64,000 nucleotides of DNA, from the NCBI RefSeq assembly GCF_004362825.1, contig NZ_SNXZ01000002.1, positions 248,001 through 312,000 on the forward strand. The letters are read 5' to 3'. A program made the translations under genes and the position numbers. Positions 36,331-45,697 of the stretch are shown piece by piece. Below the pieces are notes generated by a model. That model did not search any database. It had not been told where the DNA came from and saw only the letters and a program-made list of their open reading frames with translations. Source of the DNA: Labedaea rhizosphaerae. Lineage in GTDB: Bacteria; Actinomycetota; Actinomycetes; Mycobacteriales; Pseudonocardiaceae. The stretch's first letter is position 1; every line of letters begins with the position of its first letter.

Positions 36331-36957
36331 TCAGCCGTGGTGGTGCACCGACCAGCGTCCCCGGGGCCGGTCGTCCCACACGTAGTCCAGGCGGTTGACG
36401 ACCGCCTTCACGCCGCGCACCGCGGCGGCCACCCGCGAACAAGCGTCGACATCGCGGTGCCACGGCACCCGCCCGACCAGGAAGACCTGACCGTCGTCGA
36501 CCTTCACGCGCAAGCACCGCGCGTCCAGGTCGGGCAGCATGCCGATCACGGTGCGCTCGATCTGCCGGGTGATCTGCGCATCGGCGGTGGCGAGGATGTC
36601 CTTCCGGGTGACGACCCCGACCAGCTTGCCCTCGCGCACGACGAACAACCGTTGCGCCCCATCGCGAGCAAGCGCGGCCGCGTCCTCGATCGGCGTGTCG
36701 GAACGGACCGTGGCCGTCGAGGTCGACATGAGCTCCCGGACCGTCCCGTTCGGCCGGGCCGGGTCCACTGCGTCCACTCCGGACACGACGCCGAGCAGCG
36801 TGCCCTGCGGTCCGACGACGGGCACGCCTCCGCTCCGCATGGCGCCGCGCAGGTCCTGCAGCTGCACGCGGGTCGTGTCCGGCGTGATCGTGACCGCGGC
36901 CGGCGTCATGACGGTGGTGACGGTCGTCCCGCTCTTCGCGACGGTGGTGATGGGCAT
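36331..36957 (-). CDS. CBS-pair plus BON-domain protein
   Basis: ATG 36957 behind AGAGGAAG gives 208 residues. Two CBS motifs (about 13-65 and 75-130; PVVGPQGTLLGVVSGVDAV and LFVVREGKLVGVVTRKDIL) are followed by a BON domain (about 135-200; VKVDDGQVFLVGRVPWHRDV). This architecture matches mycobacterial hypoxic response proteins with CBS domains, extended by BON. It is one of three such proteins in the 36-55 kb island. Confidence 0.82.
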   Translation of the reverse strand: MPITTVAKSGTTVTTVMTPAAVTITPDTTRVQLQDLRGAMRSGGVPVVGPQGTLLGVVSGVDAVDPARPNGTVRELMSTSTATVRSDTPIEDAAALARDGAQRLFVVREGKLVGVVTRKDILATADAQITRQIERTVIGMLPDLDARCLRVKVDDGQVFLVGRVPWHRDVDACSRVAAAVRGVKAVVNRLDYVWDDRPRGRWSVHHHG

Positions 36958-37050
36958 CGGCGTCTTCCTCTCGGCTGTCCGGGGCATACCTCTATTCGAC
37001 CGCGCACCGACCGTCGCGCAGGAGGGTCGTTCGTCGACGCTCCAGCTGGC

Positions 37051-37947
37051 CTAGGTCACCACGTCGGCCCGGACGACCGTCACCGGCGAGTCGGCGTGGC
37101 GCAGCACCGCCTGGCTGGTCGAGCCGAGGGTGAGCCCGGCGAAGCCGCCGCGGCCGCGGCTGCCGACGACGACCAACTGCGCCTGGGCGGACTGCCGCAC
37201 CAGTTGTTCGGCCGGGCCGGTACCCCGGACCTCCGTGGTGACGACCACGTCGGGGTACTTCTCCCGCCAGCCCGCGAGCCGCTCGCTGATCAGCTCCTGG
37301 GCGTTTTCGTTGGCGGAGCGCCAGAACTCGGCCGCGATGGCGGAGCTCATGGCGATGTCGAACGCGGTCTCCTGCCAGGCGTGCACGGCCATCAGCGGCG
37401 CCTGGCGCAACGCCGCCTCCTCGAAGGCGAACGCGATGGCGGCTTCGCTGACCGGGGTGCCGTCCACGCCCACGACGACCGGGCCACCGGCCGGCTCACG
37501 CCTGCGGCGCACGACGGTGATCGGGCAGGCCGCGTGCGAAGCGAGCCCGACCGCGGTGGACCCGAGCAACAACCCGGTGAACCCGCCGAGTCCGCGGGAG
37601 CCGAGGACCACCAGCTCCGCGTCCTCGCTCAGCTCACGCAGCACCTGCTGGGCGTTGCCCGCGGTGACCACTGTGGACACATCGAGGCGCGGCGCCGCTT
37701 CCTCGGCGACCTTCTTGGCGTCGCGCACGGTCTTCTCGGCGTCGGACCGCAGCGCGTCGTGCACGTCGCTGGACACGATCAAGCCTTCGGGGTAACCACT
37801 GATCGGCCAGGTGTACGTGTTCACGACCTTCAGGGATCGCCGGCGCAACACGGCCTCCCGCGCCGCCCACCGCACGGCACGAGTTGCCGACTCGGAGCCG
37901 TCGGTGCCGACGACGATCGGCTTGTGGGTCGAAGCTGAGGTGGTCAT
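37051..37947 (-). CDS. Tandem universal stress protein
   Basis: A 298-residue protein with two USP domains. Both carry the ATP-binding pattern (VVGTDGSESATRAVRWAA ... LVVLGSRGLGGFTGLLLGS; VVVGVDGTPVSEAAIAFA ... LVVVGSRGRGGFAGLTLGS). Tandem USPs of this size are a hallmark of the mycobacterial DosR dormancy regulon (Rv1996/Rv2005c type). It is divergent from the DoxX gene; the 263-bp gap holds a half-site resembling the DevR box at 38062-38072. Confidence 0.88.
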   Translation of the reverse strand: MTTSASTHKPIVVGTDGSESATRAVRWAAREAVLRRRSLKVVNTYTWPISGYPEGLIVSSDVHDALRSDAEKTVRDAKKVAEEAAPRLDVSTVVTAGNAQQVLRELSEDAELVVLGSRGLGGFTGLLLGSTAVGLASHAACPITVVRRRREPAGGPVVVGVDGTPVSEAAIAFAFEEAALRQAPLMAVHAWQETAFDIAMSSAIAAEFWRSANENAQELISERLAGWREKYPDVVVTTEVRGTGPAEQLVRQSAQAQLVVVGSRGRGGFAGLTLGSTSQAVLRHADSPVTVVRADVVT

Positions 37948-38061
37948 GGACGCTGTCCTCCGTCAGTCGAGATGCCGGCCCTGTTGTCGCCGGGCACCGC
38001 TCACGCTTGTGACGGTAGGAACGCCGGCGCACGGGCAAGGCGGGCCGAAGTCATCTTTCGT

Positions 38062-38072
38062 GGGGACTTTCG
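38062..38072. promoter_or_regulatory. DevR-box-like half-site
   Basis: GGGGACTTTCG matches one arm of the DosR/DevR box (GGGACTTT), but the second arm is absent. It lies between the divergent USP and DoxX genes. Confidence 0.3.
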
Positions 38073-38210
38073 CAACACGCTGCGCACGAGGCCGGATCGT
38101 CGCCACGGAGACGACCAAGGACGCGCCGTCGAGGACCTTCGACCCGCGAACCCGCGCCGCCGAGCCGCTGACACTGGTGTCATCACGAAGAGCGCACCCG
38201 GAGGTCGACG

Positions 38211-38813
38211 ATGACAACGGCACACAGCACCCCCAAGCAGACGACGCGCAAGGTCCCGCTCCAGCGCGGCGTCCAGGCCGTCGCACCCACCGAGGGCGGT
38301 GCCACCATCCGGATCGCCGCGGTACTGCGGATCCTGATGGGCCTGGTCTTCGGATGGGCCTTCCTGGACAAGGTGTTCGGCTGGGGCTACGCCACCTCCA
38401 CCACGAGCGCCTGGATCAACGGCGGCTCCCCCACCAAAGGCTTCCTCGGCTCCATCGACCACGGCCCCTTCGCCTCGACCTTCCACGACATCGCCGGCAC
38501 CGCCTGGGCCGACTGGCTGTTCATGCTCGGCCTCGCCGGCATCGCCCTGGCCCTGCTCACCGGCGCGGGCCTGCGCATCGCGGCCACCACCGGTGGCCTC
38601 CTGCTGCTGTTCATGTGGATCGCCGAATGGCCCCTGGCCCGCCACACCTCCACCGGCGAACTCACCCGCTCCACCAACCCCATCATCGACGACCACCTCA
38701 TCTACGCCGTCGTCCTGATCCTGCTCGCCGCCCTCAACGCCGGCGCCATCTGGGGCCTCGGCAAACGCTGGACCGGCCTCCACATCGTCCAGAACAACCG
38801 GTGGCTCGCGTAG
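38211..38813 (+). CDS. DoxX-family membrane protein
   Basis: A 200-residue protein with four hydrophobic helices and a conserved charged or aromatic first helix (AVLRILMGLVFGWAFLDKVF). It also shows the FASTFHDIAGTAWADWLFML and DDHLIYAVVL patterns of DoxX/DoxD-like proteins. These are linked to thiosulfate:quinone oxidoreduction or to membrane redox complexes. The gene precedes a SulP sulfate-type transporter by 18 bp, which suggests a sulfur or redox role. Confidence 0.8.
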   Translation: MTTAHSTPKQTTRKVPLQRGVQAVAPTEGGATIRIAAVLRILMGLVFGWAFLDKVFGWGYATSTTSAWINGGSPTKGFLGSIDHGPFASTFHDIAGTAWADWLFMLGLAGIALALLTGAGLRIAATTGGLLLLFMWIAEWPLARHTSTGELTRSTNPIIDDHLIYAVVLILLAALNAGAIWGLGKRWTGLHIVQNNRWLA

Positions 38814-38831
38814 TCCTGCGGCGATCGAACG

Positions 38832-40598
38832 GTGGACACCGCGAGCAGCAAGCCGGCCGGGCCACGACCCGGCCGGCTCTTGCCGGGTCTGGCCCTGCTG
38901 CGCACCTATCGCCGCGACTACCGCACGGGCTGGCTACGCGCCGACATCCTCGCCGGCATCACCGTCGCCGCCTACCTGATCCCGCAAGTCATGGCCTACG
39001 CACAGGTCGCGGGCCTGCCGCCGGCGGCCGGTCTGCAGGCGGCGCTGGTGGCCATGCTCGTCTACCCGCTGCTCGGCTCGTCCGCGCGGCTCTCCCTGGG
39101 ACCGGAGTCGACCACGGCGCTGATGACCGCCGTGACCATCGCGCCACTGGCCGCTGGGGATCCCACCCGGTACGCGGCACTGGCCGCGATGCTCGCGCTG
39201 CTGGTCGGCGTGGTCCTCGTCCTGGCGCGGTTCGCCCGGCTCGGCGTCCTGGCCGATCTGCTGTCCAAGCCGGTGCTGGTGGGCTACCTCGCGGGCACGG
39301 CGGCAATCATGATCATCGGGCAGCTGGGTCGCGTGACGCGGCTGCACTTGACCGGGGAGTCGACCTACGCCGAGCTCGGCTCGTTCCTCGATCAGGCCGG
39401 TGCCGCGCACCTGCCGACGGTGCTGATGTCCGCCGGCGCCCTGGGGTTCCTGCTCGTGTTGTCACGGCTGGCCCCCAAGGTGCCGGGACCGTTGGCGGGC
39501 GTTCTGCTGGCCACGCTGGTCAGCGCGGTGTTCGCGCTGCGCCACGACGGGATCGACGTCGTCGGCACAATCCCGGCCGGGTTCAGCGCGCCCGCCGTAC
39601 CCGCGGTGTCGGCCCACGACGTGGCTGCCCTGCTCCTCCCCGCGATCGGCGTGGCCGTGGTCGGGTACAGCGACACCGTGCTGACGGCGCGGTCGTTCGC
39701 GATGCGCCACGGCCGCACCGTCGACGCCAACGCCGAACTGCTCGCGCTGGGTGGCGCCAACCTGGTGACCGGTGCGCTGCAAGGGTTTCCGGTGAGCAGC
39801 AGCGCGAGCCGCACCGCCATCGCCACCGCGGTGGGCAGCCGTTCGCAGCTCTATTCGCTCGTCGCGGTGGTCACGGTCGCCCTCGTTCTGCTGTTGGGCC
39901 GGCCCGTTCTCGGTGCCTTCCCCCAGGCCGCGCTCGGCGCGCTGGTCATCTTCGCCGCCCTGCGCCTGATCGACCTCGGCGAGTTCCGGCGCTTCGGCCG
40001 GTTTCGGCGCAGCGAGTTGGTGCTGGCGCTGAGCACCACCGTGGCCGTGCTCGCCTTCGGGATCCTCTACGGCATCCTGGCCGCCATCGCACTGTCCATA
40101 CTGGACCTCCTGCGCCGGGTGGCGCGACCTCACGACGGCATCCTCGGCTACGTGCGCGGCGTCGCCGGGATGCACGACGTCGACGACTACCCCGGTGCGC
40201 GACGGGTGCCCGGGCTCGTGGTCTACCGCTACGACGCGCCGCTCTGCTTCGCCAACGCCGAGGACTTCCACACCCGGGCCCTGCGCGCCGTAGACGGCTC
40301 ACCCACCGACGTGGAGTGCTTCCTGCTCAACATGGAGGCCAACGTCGAAGTCGACATCACCGCCGTGGACGCCCTCGACCAGCTCCGCACCCAGTTGCAC
40401 GAACGCGGCATCGAGCTGAGCCTCGCCAGGGTGAAGCAAGACCTGCGCGACCAGCTGCGCGACGCGGGGTTCCTCGACCGGCTCGGCACCGGGCACGTGT
40501 ACCCGACGCTGCCGGTCGCGGTCCACGCGTACGACCGGGCCTACACGCAACGCCACGGCCACCTGCCGCGGCCGGATGAGGCGGGCGGACATCCCTGA
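38832..40598 (+). CDS. SulP-family anion (sulfate) transporter with STAS domain
   Basis: GTG 38832 gives 588 residues. The transmembrane region (about 35-420) contains the SulP motif LAGITVAAYLIPQVMAYAQVAGLPP and GFPVSSSASRTAIATAVGS. It is followed by a C-terminal STAS domain (about 450-565; GLVVYRYDAPLCFANAEDF, DITAVDALDQL). It is likely a proton- or sodium-coupled sulfate or bicarbonate importer. SulP/STAS proteins (Rv1739c type) are also DosR-linked in mycobacteria. Convergent with the CBS-BON gene. Confidence 0.88.
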   Translation: MDTASSKPAGPRPGRLLPGLALLRTYRRDYRTGWLRADILAGITVAAYLIPQVMAYAQVAGLPPAAGLQAALVAMLVYPLLGSSARLSLGPESTTALMTAVTIAPLAAGDPTRYAALAAMLALLVGVVLVLARFARLGVLADLLSKPVLVGYLAGTAAIMIIGQLGRVTRLHLTGESTYAELGSFLDQAGAAHLPTVLMSAGALGFLLVLSRLAPKVPGPLAGVLLATLVSAVFALRHDGIDVVGTIPAGFSAPAVPAVSAHDVAALLLPAIGVAVVGYSDTVLTARSFAMRHGRTVDANAELLALGGANLVTGALQGFPVSSSASRTAIATAVGSRSQLYSLVAVVTVALVLLLGRPVLGAFPQAALGALVIFAALRLIDLGEFRRFGRFRRSELVLALSTTVAVLAFGILYGILAAIALSILDLLRRVARPHDGILGYVRGVAGMHDVDDYPGARRVPGLVVYRYDAPLCFANAEDFHTRALRAVDGSPTDVECFLLNMEANVEVDITAVDALDQLRTQLHERGIELSLARVKQDLRDQLRDAGFLDRLGTGHVYPTLPVAVHAYDRAYTQRHGHLPRPDEAGGHP

Positions 40599-40628
40599 TG
40601 AGACTGGGTTGCACGGCCCTTCAGGCAA

Positions 40629-41243
40629 TCACCGCGTGGATCCCCGGGGCGCGCTGTGCACCGTCGCCCGCACGACCCCCGGCACGGCTTCGGCCAGCAC
40701 CAGCGCGATGTGCCGGTCGGTGGCGTCGTCGAACTCGTCGCGCACGACGGCCTCACCGTCCTGCACCGTCACGGTCCACCGGCCCGGACCACCGTAGCTC
40801 TCGAGCCTCCGGGTGACATCACGGGCGATCTCGTCGTCCGGGCGGGCCAGCACCTTGATCAGGTCGCGTCGCGTGACGACGCCGACCAGCACCCCACCGT
40901 CCACAATGGGCATGAAGCGGTGCCTGTCGTCGAGCATCGCGCGGGCGAGCACCGTCACGTCGGTGCCCGGGCCCATGCCGGTCACGCGCGCGCTCATGAC
41001 CTCCCGGACCAACTGCGGCACCCGCAGGTTCGGCGCATCCACCGTTTCGTACCGGTAGCGCGGGTCCGCCGGGAACCGGTCGCGCACGAGGTCGGCCTCG
41101 CTCACGATCCCGACCAACTGGTCGCCCTCGACCACCGGCAGCGCGGTGAACCCGTTGTCCGCCAACAACTTCGCCGCCTGCTTCACGGTGGTCGCCGGCC
41201 GCACACTGACCACGTCGCGGGTCATCACATCACGTGCTCGCAT
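40629..41243 (-). CDS. CBS-pair plus BON-domain protein
   Basis: A 204-residue protein beginning MRARDVMTRDVVSVRPATTV, with two CBS motifs (about 5-60 and 78-135) and a C-terminal BON domain (about 142-200; WTVTVQDGEAVVRDEFDDAT). CBS domains probably bind adenylates, and the BON part may target membranes or partners. Start ATG 41243. GC-rich motifs upstream (41277-41302) only loosely resemble a DevR box. Confidence 0.83.
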   Translation of the reverse strand: MRARDVMTRDVVSVRPATTVKQAAKLLADNGFTALPVVEGDQLVGIVSEADLVRDRFPADPRYRYETVDAPNLRVPQLVREVMSARVTGMGPGTDVTVLARAMLDDRHRFMPIVDGGVLVGVVTRRDLIKVLARPDDEIARDVTRRLESYGGPGRWTVTVQDGEAVVRDEFDDATDRHIALVLAEAVPGVVRATVHSAPRGSTR

Positions 41244-41302
41244 GGCTTCTCTCCTCGTGCGGAACCCCGGATCCGGGCCTTTGGGGAACAGGGCCTTGGG
41301 GC

Positions 41303-42283
41303 TCAGGTCGGCGGTTCGGCGTAGGTCGTGACGTCGGTGTGCGGGCGCCGACGGGTAGACCCGGTGGGATAGCCGTAACCCAGGCGCAGCAACGTGTACG
41401 GCTCGCCCTCCGGCCGGAACTCCTTGCGCAGCACGTCACGCACGTCGTCGACCTCGAACGGCTGGGTGACGAACGACGTGCTCAGCCCTTTCGCGGTCGC
41501 CACCAGCAGCACGTGCTGCATCGCCATGCCGACGCTCACCTGGTCGGTGGCGGTCGGGCCGCGACCGCAGACCACGGCGAGCAGCGGCTCCTGCTCGTAG
41601 CTGCGGGCGGGCACCGCTTCTTGGCCGGGGAAGGAACGCAGGACCAGCAGGTTGTCGGCGTCCGGTGGCGCGCCGGCCGCGTGCACGGACACCCCGTCGG
41701 CGTGCGTCGCCGATCGCCCGGTCCACTGCGCCAGCTCCCGCTGGAACGCGGGATCGTTGCGCTGGACGTGGTCCGCCCGCCGCACCATCCGCGCCACGAC
41801 CTGGTAGCGCGGGGACGGGTCGATCAACACGAGTTCAGCGAGGTGACCGCGAGCCGCCTCGACGAGTACCGTCCGCAGGTGCGGTGGCACCGGCTGGTCC
41901 AGGAACGGCCTGCGGTTGCTGTGCCGCTTGGGGATCGCCTTGCACAGCACCCGGTCCGCTTCGGTCGGTTGGATCTCGCCACCCACGTGCACGGTCGCCA
42001 GGAGCTCGGTTCCGGTCTTGCGCGGGTGCTCCACCCGAACCTCGCGACCGTGCGCCCGGAGCACCGTCATCAGGTTGAACAGGGCGGCGCCACCGGCCAG
42101 ACGGGCCTGCGTAGCCCGCGGGTCGGCCACCGGCAGGACCCGCGACGGGTCGAGCCGCACCTCGATCCGGCTACCGTCCACATGGAACAGCCAAGGCTGG
42201 GTGTTGTGCGGCGACGGTGCGAGCACCGCGGCGGCGAGCGCGCGGTCGACGAGCTCGGCGGTGTCGGGAAGCGTGTGGGGCAT
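41303..42283 (-). CDS. Acg-type FMN nitroreductase-family protein
   Basis: The 326-residue protein opens with AVLAPSPHNTQPWLFHVDGS, the hallmark of the actinobacterial Acg (Rv2032/Rv3131) branch of nitroreductases. It has RRPFLDQPVPP and a C-terminal LLRLGYGYP. Acg proteins bind FMN in a lid-covered pocket without ordinary nitroreductase activity and are induced by DosR in Mycobacterium tuberculosis. A clear DevR-box-like palindrome lies 90 bp upstream at 42373. Start ATG 42283. Confidence 0.85.
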   Translation of the reverse strand: MPHTLPDTAELVDRALAAAVLAPSPHNTQPWLFHVDGSRIEVRLDPSRVLPVADPRATQARLAGGAALFNLMTVLRAHGREVRVEHPRKTGTELLATVHVGGEIQPTEADRVLCKAIPKRHSNRRPFLDQPVPPHLRTVLVEAARGHLAELVLIDPSPRYQVVARMVRRADHVQRNDPAFQRELAQWTGRSATHADGVSVHAAGAPPDADNLLVLRSFPGQEAVPARSYEQEPLLAVVCGRGPTATDQVSVGMAMQHVLLVATAKGLSTSFVTQPFEVDDVRDVLRKEFRPEGEPYTLLRLGYGYPTGSTRRRPHTDVTTYAEPPT

Positions 42284-42372
42284 GGCGTGCTCCTCATCCG
42301 GGTCGTCGGCGCACGACTCCAGAGTCCTCGCGAAGGGCCGCCCCGATCACCTGTCGCCCGTCCCCGGTTGCC

Positions 42373-42387
42373 GGGACCTTGGTCCCC
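42373..42387. promoter_or_regulatory. DevR/DosR-box-like site upstream of the Acg-type gene
   Basis: GGGACCTTGGTCCCC is a near-perfect palindrome matching the GGGACTTTAGTCCC-type DosR consensus, with TTGCC and ACAA at its flanks. It is located 90 bp before the minus-strand start at 42283. Confidence 0.65.
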
Positions 42388-42407
42388 ACAAACACCATCC
42401 TCGGCAG

Positions 42408-43256
42408 CTACGACCGGGTCAGCACGGCCTGGGCGGCATCCAGTTCCTTCTTCATCGCCGCGCGGCGGTCCTTGAAGTAGCCGGGGTGCTGGTTCAGCAC
42501 CTTGTTCTGGAACCGTGTTTCGGCCGTGTACCAGACCTCGACCAGGTTGGTCCGGTTCTTGCACGTCACGTCGGTGGAGGCGACCAGGATCTCCTGCTTC
42601 GACGGTCCCGCGGCCTGGTCCGCCCACCACTTCTGGTCCGACATCGCCGCCAGTGGATCGGGGTAGGTCAGCGTCGCCTGGCGCATGCAGTCCCGCCAGG
42701 AGTTCAGCGCCCGGGCGACCGCCGGATCGCTCAGGGAGTCGTACAACGAGTCGTGGCTGCTTCGCACCAGCAATGCCTGGTTGGAGTCGTCGCCGGCCTG
42801 GAGCCGGTCGGCCGCCTTGCGACCGCACCCGTCCTTGCCGAACGCGGCTTCCTTCGCGCCCTCGCCCAGGGTGCGGTCCCGCTTGTCGTAGGCCTGCTCG
42901 AGGCTGATCGGGGTCAGCAGGCCGGCCGGGACGTGGTAGCCGAACTGGGCGATCCTCATCTCGATCACGCCGTAGCGCCTGCGGTTTCGCAGGTCCGGTG
43001 CGTCGGTGGGCCGGTTGATGACCGGCCACGTGTATCCCTTGCCGCGCAAGCACTCGGCGATCAGCACGTCCTCCGCGTTCGAGATCGTGTACAGCTCGGC
43101 ATCGGAGAACGAATACGCGTCCAAGGGCAGGTGCAGCGCCTTCACCTGCTCGGTGGGCGGGAAGGTCTCGACCGGTCTGGGTGAACCGGCAGGCACAGCC
43201 GCGCCGCAGCCGGCCAGGAGGAGCGCGACGAGGAGGAGGGGTATCGAGCGCAGCAT
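42408..43256 (-). CDS. Lipoprotein of unknown function
   Basis: ATG 43256 starts a 282-residue product with a lipobox LLLAGC (Cys17). The mature protein has four further Cys, including ECLRGKGY, KDGCGR and SWRDCMRQA, which resembles small actinobacterial lipoproteins with ECMR-type motifs. No enzyme motif is recognised. The I36-inhibitor-like gene lies 91 bp upstream on the same strand, so the two may be co-transcribed. Confidence 0.7.
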   Translation of the reverse strand: MLRSIPLLLVALLLAGCGAAVPAGSPRPVETFPPTEQVKALHLPLDAYSFSDAELYTISNAEDVLIAECLRGKGYTWPVINRPTDAPDLRNRRRYGVIEMRIAQFGYHVPAGLLTPISLEQAYDKRDRTLGEGAKEAAFGKDGCGRKAADRLQAGDDSNQALLVRSSHDSLYDSLSDPAVARALNSWRDCMRQATLTYPDPLAAMSDQKWWADQAAGPSKQEILVASTDVTCKNRTNLVEVWYTAETRFQNKVLNQHPGYFKDRRAAMKKELDAAQAVLTRS

Positions 43257-43347
43257 CTGGATTCCCTGCTTTTGAGCACCGGGCGACATCGGGTGCAGCC
43301 GGTATGGAAGCCGGCCGCACCCGATTGCGCAAATGCCGAATCGGACG

Positions 43348-43707
43348 TCAGATTCGCTTGAGGGAGCTGGCCTTGTTCGAGAAGCCGTTGTTCCCGAAGT
43401 CCGAGTCGTAGGAGAAGGCCTGCGCCGTGTAGGTGAGCGAGCCGCCGCAGCCCGGCAAGTCCCACATCTTGACCTGGTGGTCGCGGTAGTTGCGCATGGC
43501 GTTCGCGTCGTTGGTGATGCCGGACCCCAGGTTGGTGCAGGTCGTCGTCGGCGCGTAGCGGTACTCACCGCCCTGGTAGTCGTGGGTTTCGTACAGGCAG
43601 AACGTGTTCGCCGGACAGTCCGCGGAGGCCGGACCCGCGAGGGCGAGGCCCACCAGCACCGGCTGAATACCCACGATCAACGCGGCCGCGATGATTTTCC
43701 GTCTCAT
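43348..43707 (-). CDS. Secreted peptidase inhibitor I36-like protein
   Basis: A 119-residue protein with a Sec signal (IIAAALIVGIQPVLVGLALA, cleavage after ASA near 29). The mature domain is small and Cys-rich, of beta/gamma-crystallin-like I36 type: CPANTFCLYETHDYQGGEYR and MRNYRDHQVKMWDLPGC. Members (such as SMI of Streptomyces) inhibit metalloproteinases, but many homologues are uncharacterised. The upstream 211 bp are relatively AT-rich, which is unusual for this window. Confidence 0.75.
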   Translation of the reverse strand: MRRKIIAAALIVGIQPVLVGLALAGPASADCPANTFCLYETHDYQGGEYRYAPTTTCTNLGSGITNDANAMRNYRDHQVKMWDLPGCGGSLTYTAQAFSYDSDFGNNGFSNKASSLKRI

Positions 43708-43918
43708 TTCGATTCTCCGTCCATTCGGACTCGATGTCGAACGGCATTCGGCGTAGTCGGGCGCGCGTTCTCCTTTTCTACCGCCCCGAGGCGCCGAGCA
43801 TCCGCAGATGGGGCTTCGTCGCCAGTAATTGCATTGTTACTGAAGTCACCCGTTTGCCAGGACAATCCGTTAGCTGTGGAAAGTATTTCTCACACTAATG
43901 CGCGTGCAATTTGTCGGG

Positions 43919-44905
43919 TTACCCGGCGAGGCCGTCACCGGCAGTGGCGCGGCGGGCCGTGCGGAACCGGCGCTGGTAGGCGGCGGGACTGATCGACAGC
44001 TTCCGAGCGAAGACACGTCGCATGCTTTCGTAGCTGGGGAACCCGGCGAGGTCCGCGGCCTGTGTCGCGGTGTGCCCTTGGTCGAGCAGGGCCCTGGCCA
44101 TGTCGAACCGGATGCCCTCGACGTAGCGGGCCGGTGTGGTGGACAGTTCGTCGTGGAAGAGCCGGGTGAGGTGGCGGGTGCTCACGTTGAGGTGTTTCGC
44201 AAGCGCGCCGAGCGAGTGGTCCCCGCTGGGGTTCGCCGTGACCAGGTCGGTGATCGTGCGCAGCGCCGGTGAGCGGGGTGGTGGTCCCTGCAGCGGTGCC
44301 GAGAACTGCGACTGGCCGCCCGCACGCTGCATGTACACCACCAGGGCGCGGGCGACGTCGCGGGCCAGGTCGGGCCCGTGGTCCTCTTCGACGAGCGCGA
44401 GCGCCAGGTCGATGCCCGCCGTCACGCCTGCCGACGTGTACGTGGTGCCGTCGCGGACGTAGATCGCGTCGGGCTCGACGCGGCAGGTCGGGCACCGGGC
44501 GGCGAGCTCGGCCGCCACCTGCCAGTGCGTGGTCGCGCGCTTGCCGTCGAGCAGGCCCGCGGCGGCGAGGACGAAGGCGCCGGTGCAGATCGACGCGACC
44601 CGGCCGGCCACCGCCGCCGGGATCCGCGCGGCCTGCGCCAGGTCCTCGGGGACGCGGGCGCGCGGGTACACATCGGACCCGACGACGAGGAACGTGTCAG
44701 GCGCAGGTTCCGCGGCGACGGCGCCATCCACACCGATCCGCACCCCGAGGCTCGACGTGACCTCCGCGCCAGTCGGCGACAGCAGCACGATCCGGTAGTC
44801 GGCACCGAACCGGTTCGCCTCCTTGAACACCTCCGCGGGACCGGCGAGGTCCAGCAACGTCACCCCGTCGTAGACGAGGAAGGCGACGCGGTGCGGTGTC
44901 GACAC
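43919..44905 (-). CDS. GlxA-type AraC-family transcriptional regulator
   Basis: A 328-residue paralogue-like partner of the regulator at 8989. Its N-terminal DJ-1/PfpI-like domain has Cys107 (ASICTGAFVLAAAGLL) and its C-terminal AraC domain starts near 215 (ALAKHLNVSTRHLTRLFHDE, ADLAGFPSYESMRRVFARKL). It is divergent from the HD-domain and oxidoreductase genes across 136 bp and probably regulates them. Confidence 0.9.
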   Translation of the reverse strand: MSTPHRVAFLVYDGVTLLDLAGPAEVFKEANRFGADYRIVLLSPTGAEVTSSLGVRIGVDGAVAAEPAPDTFLVVGSDVYPRARVPEDLAQAARIPAAVAGRVASICTGAFVLAAAGLLDGKRATTHWQVAAELAARCPTCRVEPDAIYVRDGTTYTSAGVTAGIDLALALVEEDHGPDLARDVARALVVYMQRAGGQSQFSAPLQGPPPRSPALRTITDLVTANPSGDHSLGALAKHLNVSTRHLTRLFHDELSTTPARYVEGIRFDMARALLDQGHTATQAADLAGFPSYESMRRVFARKLSISPAAYQRRFRTARRATAGDGLAG

Positions 44906-45041
44906 GGTTCATTGGTAGCACGCTGTCCGGATGTAAGGGGTTCCTGGCCGGACGAAGGCGGCGCCGCGCCCCGCCCGGCGCGCAGCATGGAGTCGGACGC
45001 CCGGTCCACAACAGACACACCACGACGAGAAGCCAGGAGCC

Positions 45042-45680
45042 ATGCCAGAGCTCATCGCGGGCTTGGCGGTTCCGGAGACGGTGGCGGTCGCCGAAGCGAC
45101 CACGCACCTCCGGGAGACGACCAGCCCCCTCATCTACCACCATTCCCGGCGAGTCTTCTTCTTCAGCCTGATGCACGCCCGTGAACTCGGCGTGGCACCG
45201 GACCCGGAGCTGCTCTACGTGGCGGCCATGTTCCACGACTCCGGGCTCCTGACCCCGTTCTCCGACGTCGAGCAGCGCTTCGAGGTCGACGGCGCCGACC
45301 ACGCCCGCAAGTTCCTGCTGGACCGCGGGTTCCCGGCCGCTGCCGCCGACACCGTCTGGACGGCGATCGCGCTGCACACCACGCCGGGCATCCCCGACCG
45401 GATGGCCCCGGAGATCGCGACCACGTACCTCGGCGTCCTGACCGACGTGCTCGGCTTCGGCCTGGAGCGGCTGGACCCCGACCAGGTGACCGAAATCCTC
45501 GCCGCCCACCCGCGCGGGGACTTCAAGAACGAGTTCCTGCGCGCCACCGTCGACGGGCTGCGCAACCGCCCCGACACCACGAACGGCACCGTGAACTCCG
45601 ACGTCCTGGCGCACTTCGTCCCCGGCCACCAGCGCACGACGACCGTCGAGCGGATCGTCGGCTCGCCGTGGCCCAGCTGA
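45042..45680 (+). CDS. HD-domain protein, cyanamide-hydratase-like
   Basis: The 212-residue protein has an HD metal-binding pattern: His33/34 (IYHHSRRVFFFS), the His65-Asp66 pair (AAMFHDSG) and a later His in IALHTTPG. The spacing and YHHSRRVF start resemble the cyanamide hydratase branch of HD proteins rather than nucleotide phosphohydrolases. It is divergent from a GlxA-type regulator and 17 bp upstream of a quinone-oxidoreductase-like gene. Confidence 0.75.
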   Translation: MPELIAGLAVPETVAVAEATTHLRETTSPLIYHHSRRVFFFSLMHARELGVAPDPELLYVAAMFHDSGLLTPFSDVEQRFEVDGADHARKFLLDRGFPAAAADTVWTAIALHTTPGIPDRMAPEIATTYLGVLTDVLGFGLERLDPDQVTEILAAHPRGDFKNEFLRATVDGLRNRPDTTNGTVNSDVLAHFVPGHQRTTTVERIVGSPWPS

Positions 45681-45697
45681 TCGGAAAGGATTCGAGC

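Noticed and set aside
37811-40579. 922-codon frame across the USP, DoxX and SulP region
   Set aside because: It crosses three well-supported genes in another phase and is low-complexity Arg/Pro.
41271-41302. GC-rich GGGCCTTTGGGGAA-type motifs as DevR boxes
   Set aside because: Too many mismatches and no symmetry compared with the sites at 42373 and 48723.
43325-43332. TTGCGCAA upstream of the lipoprotein gene as part of the fructose regulon
   Set aside because: Flanks differ from GGTTTGCGCAA and the neighbouring genes have no sugar role; a chance match is likely.
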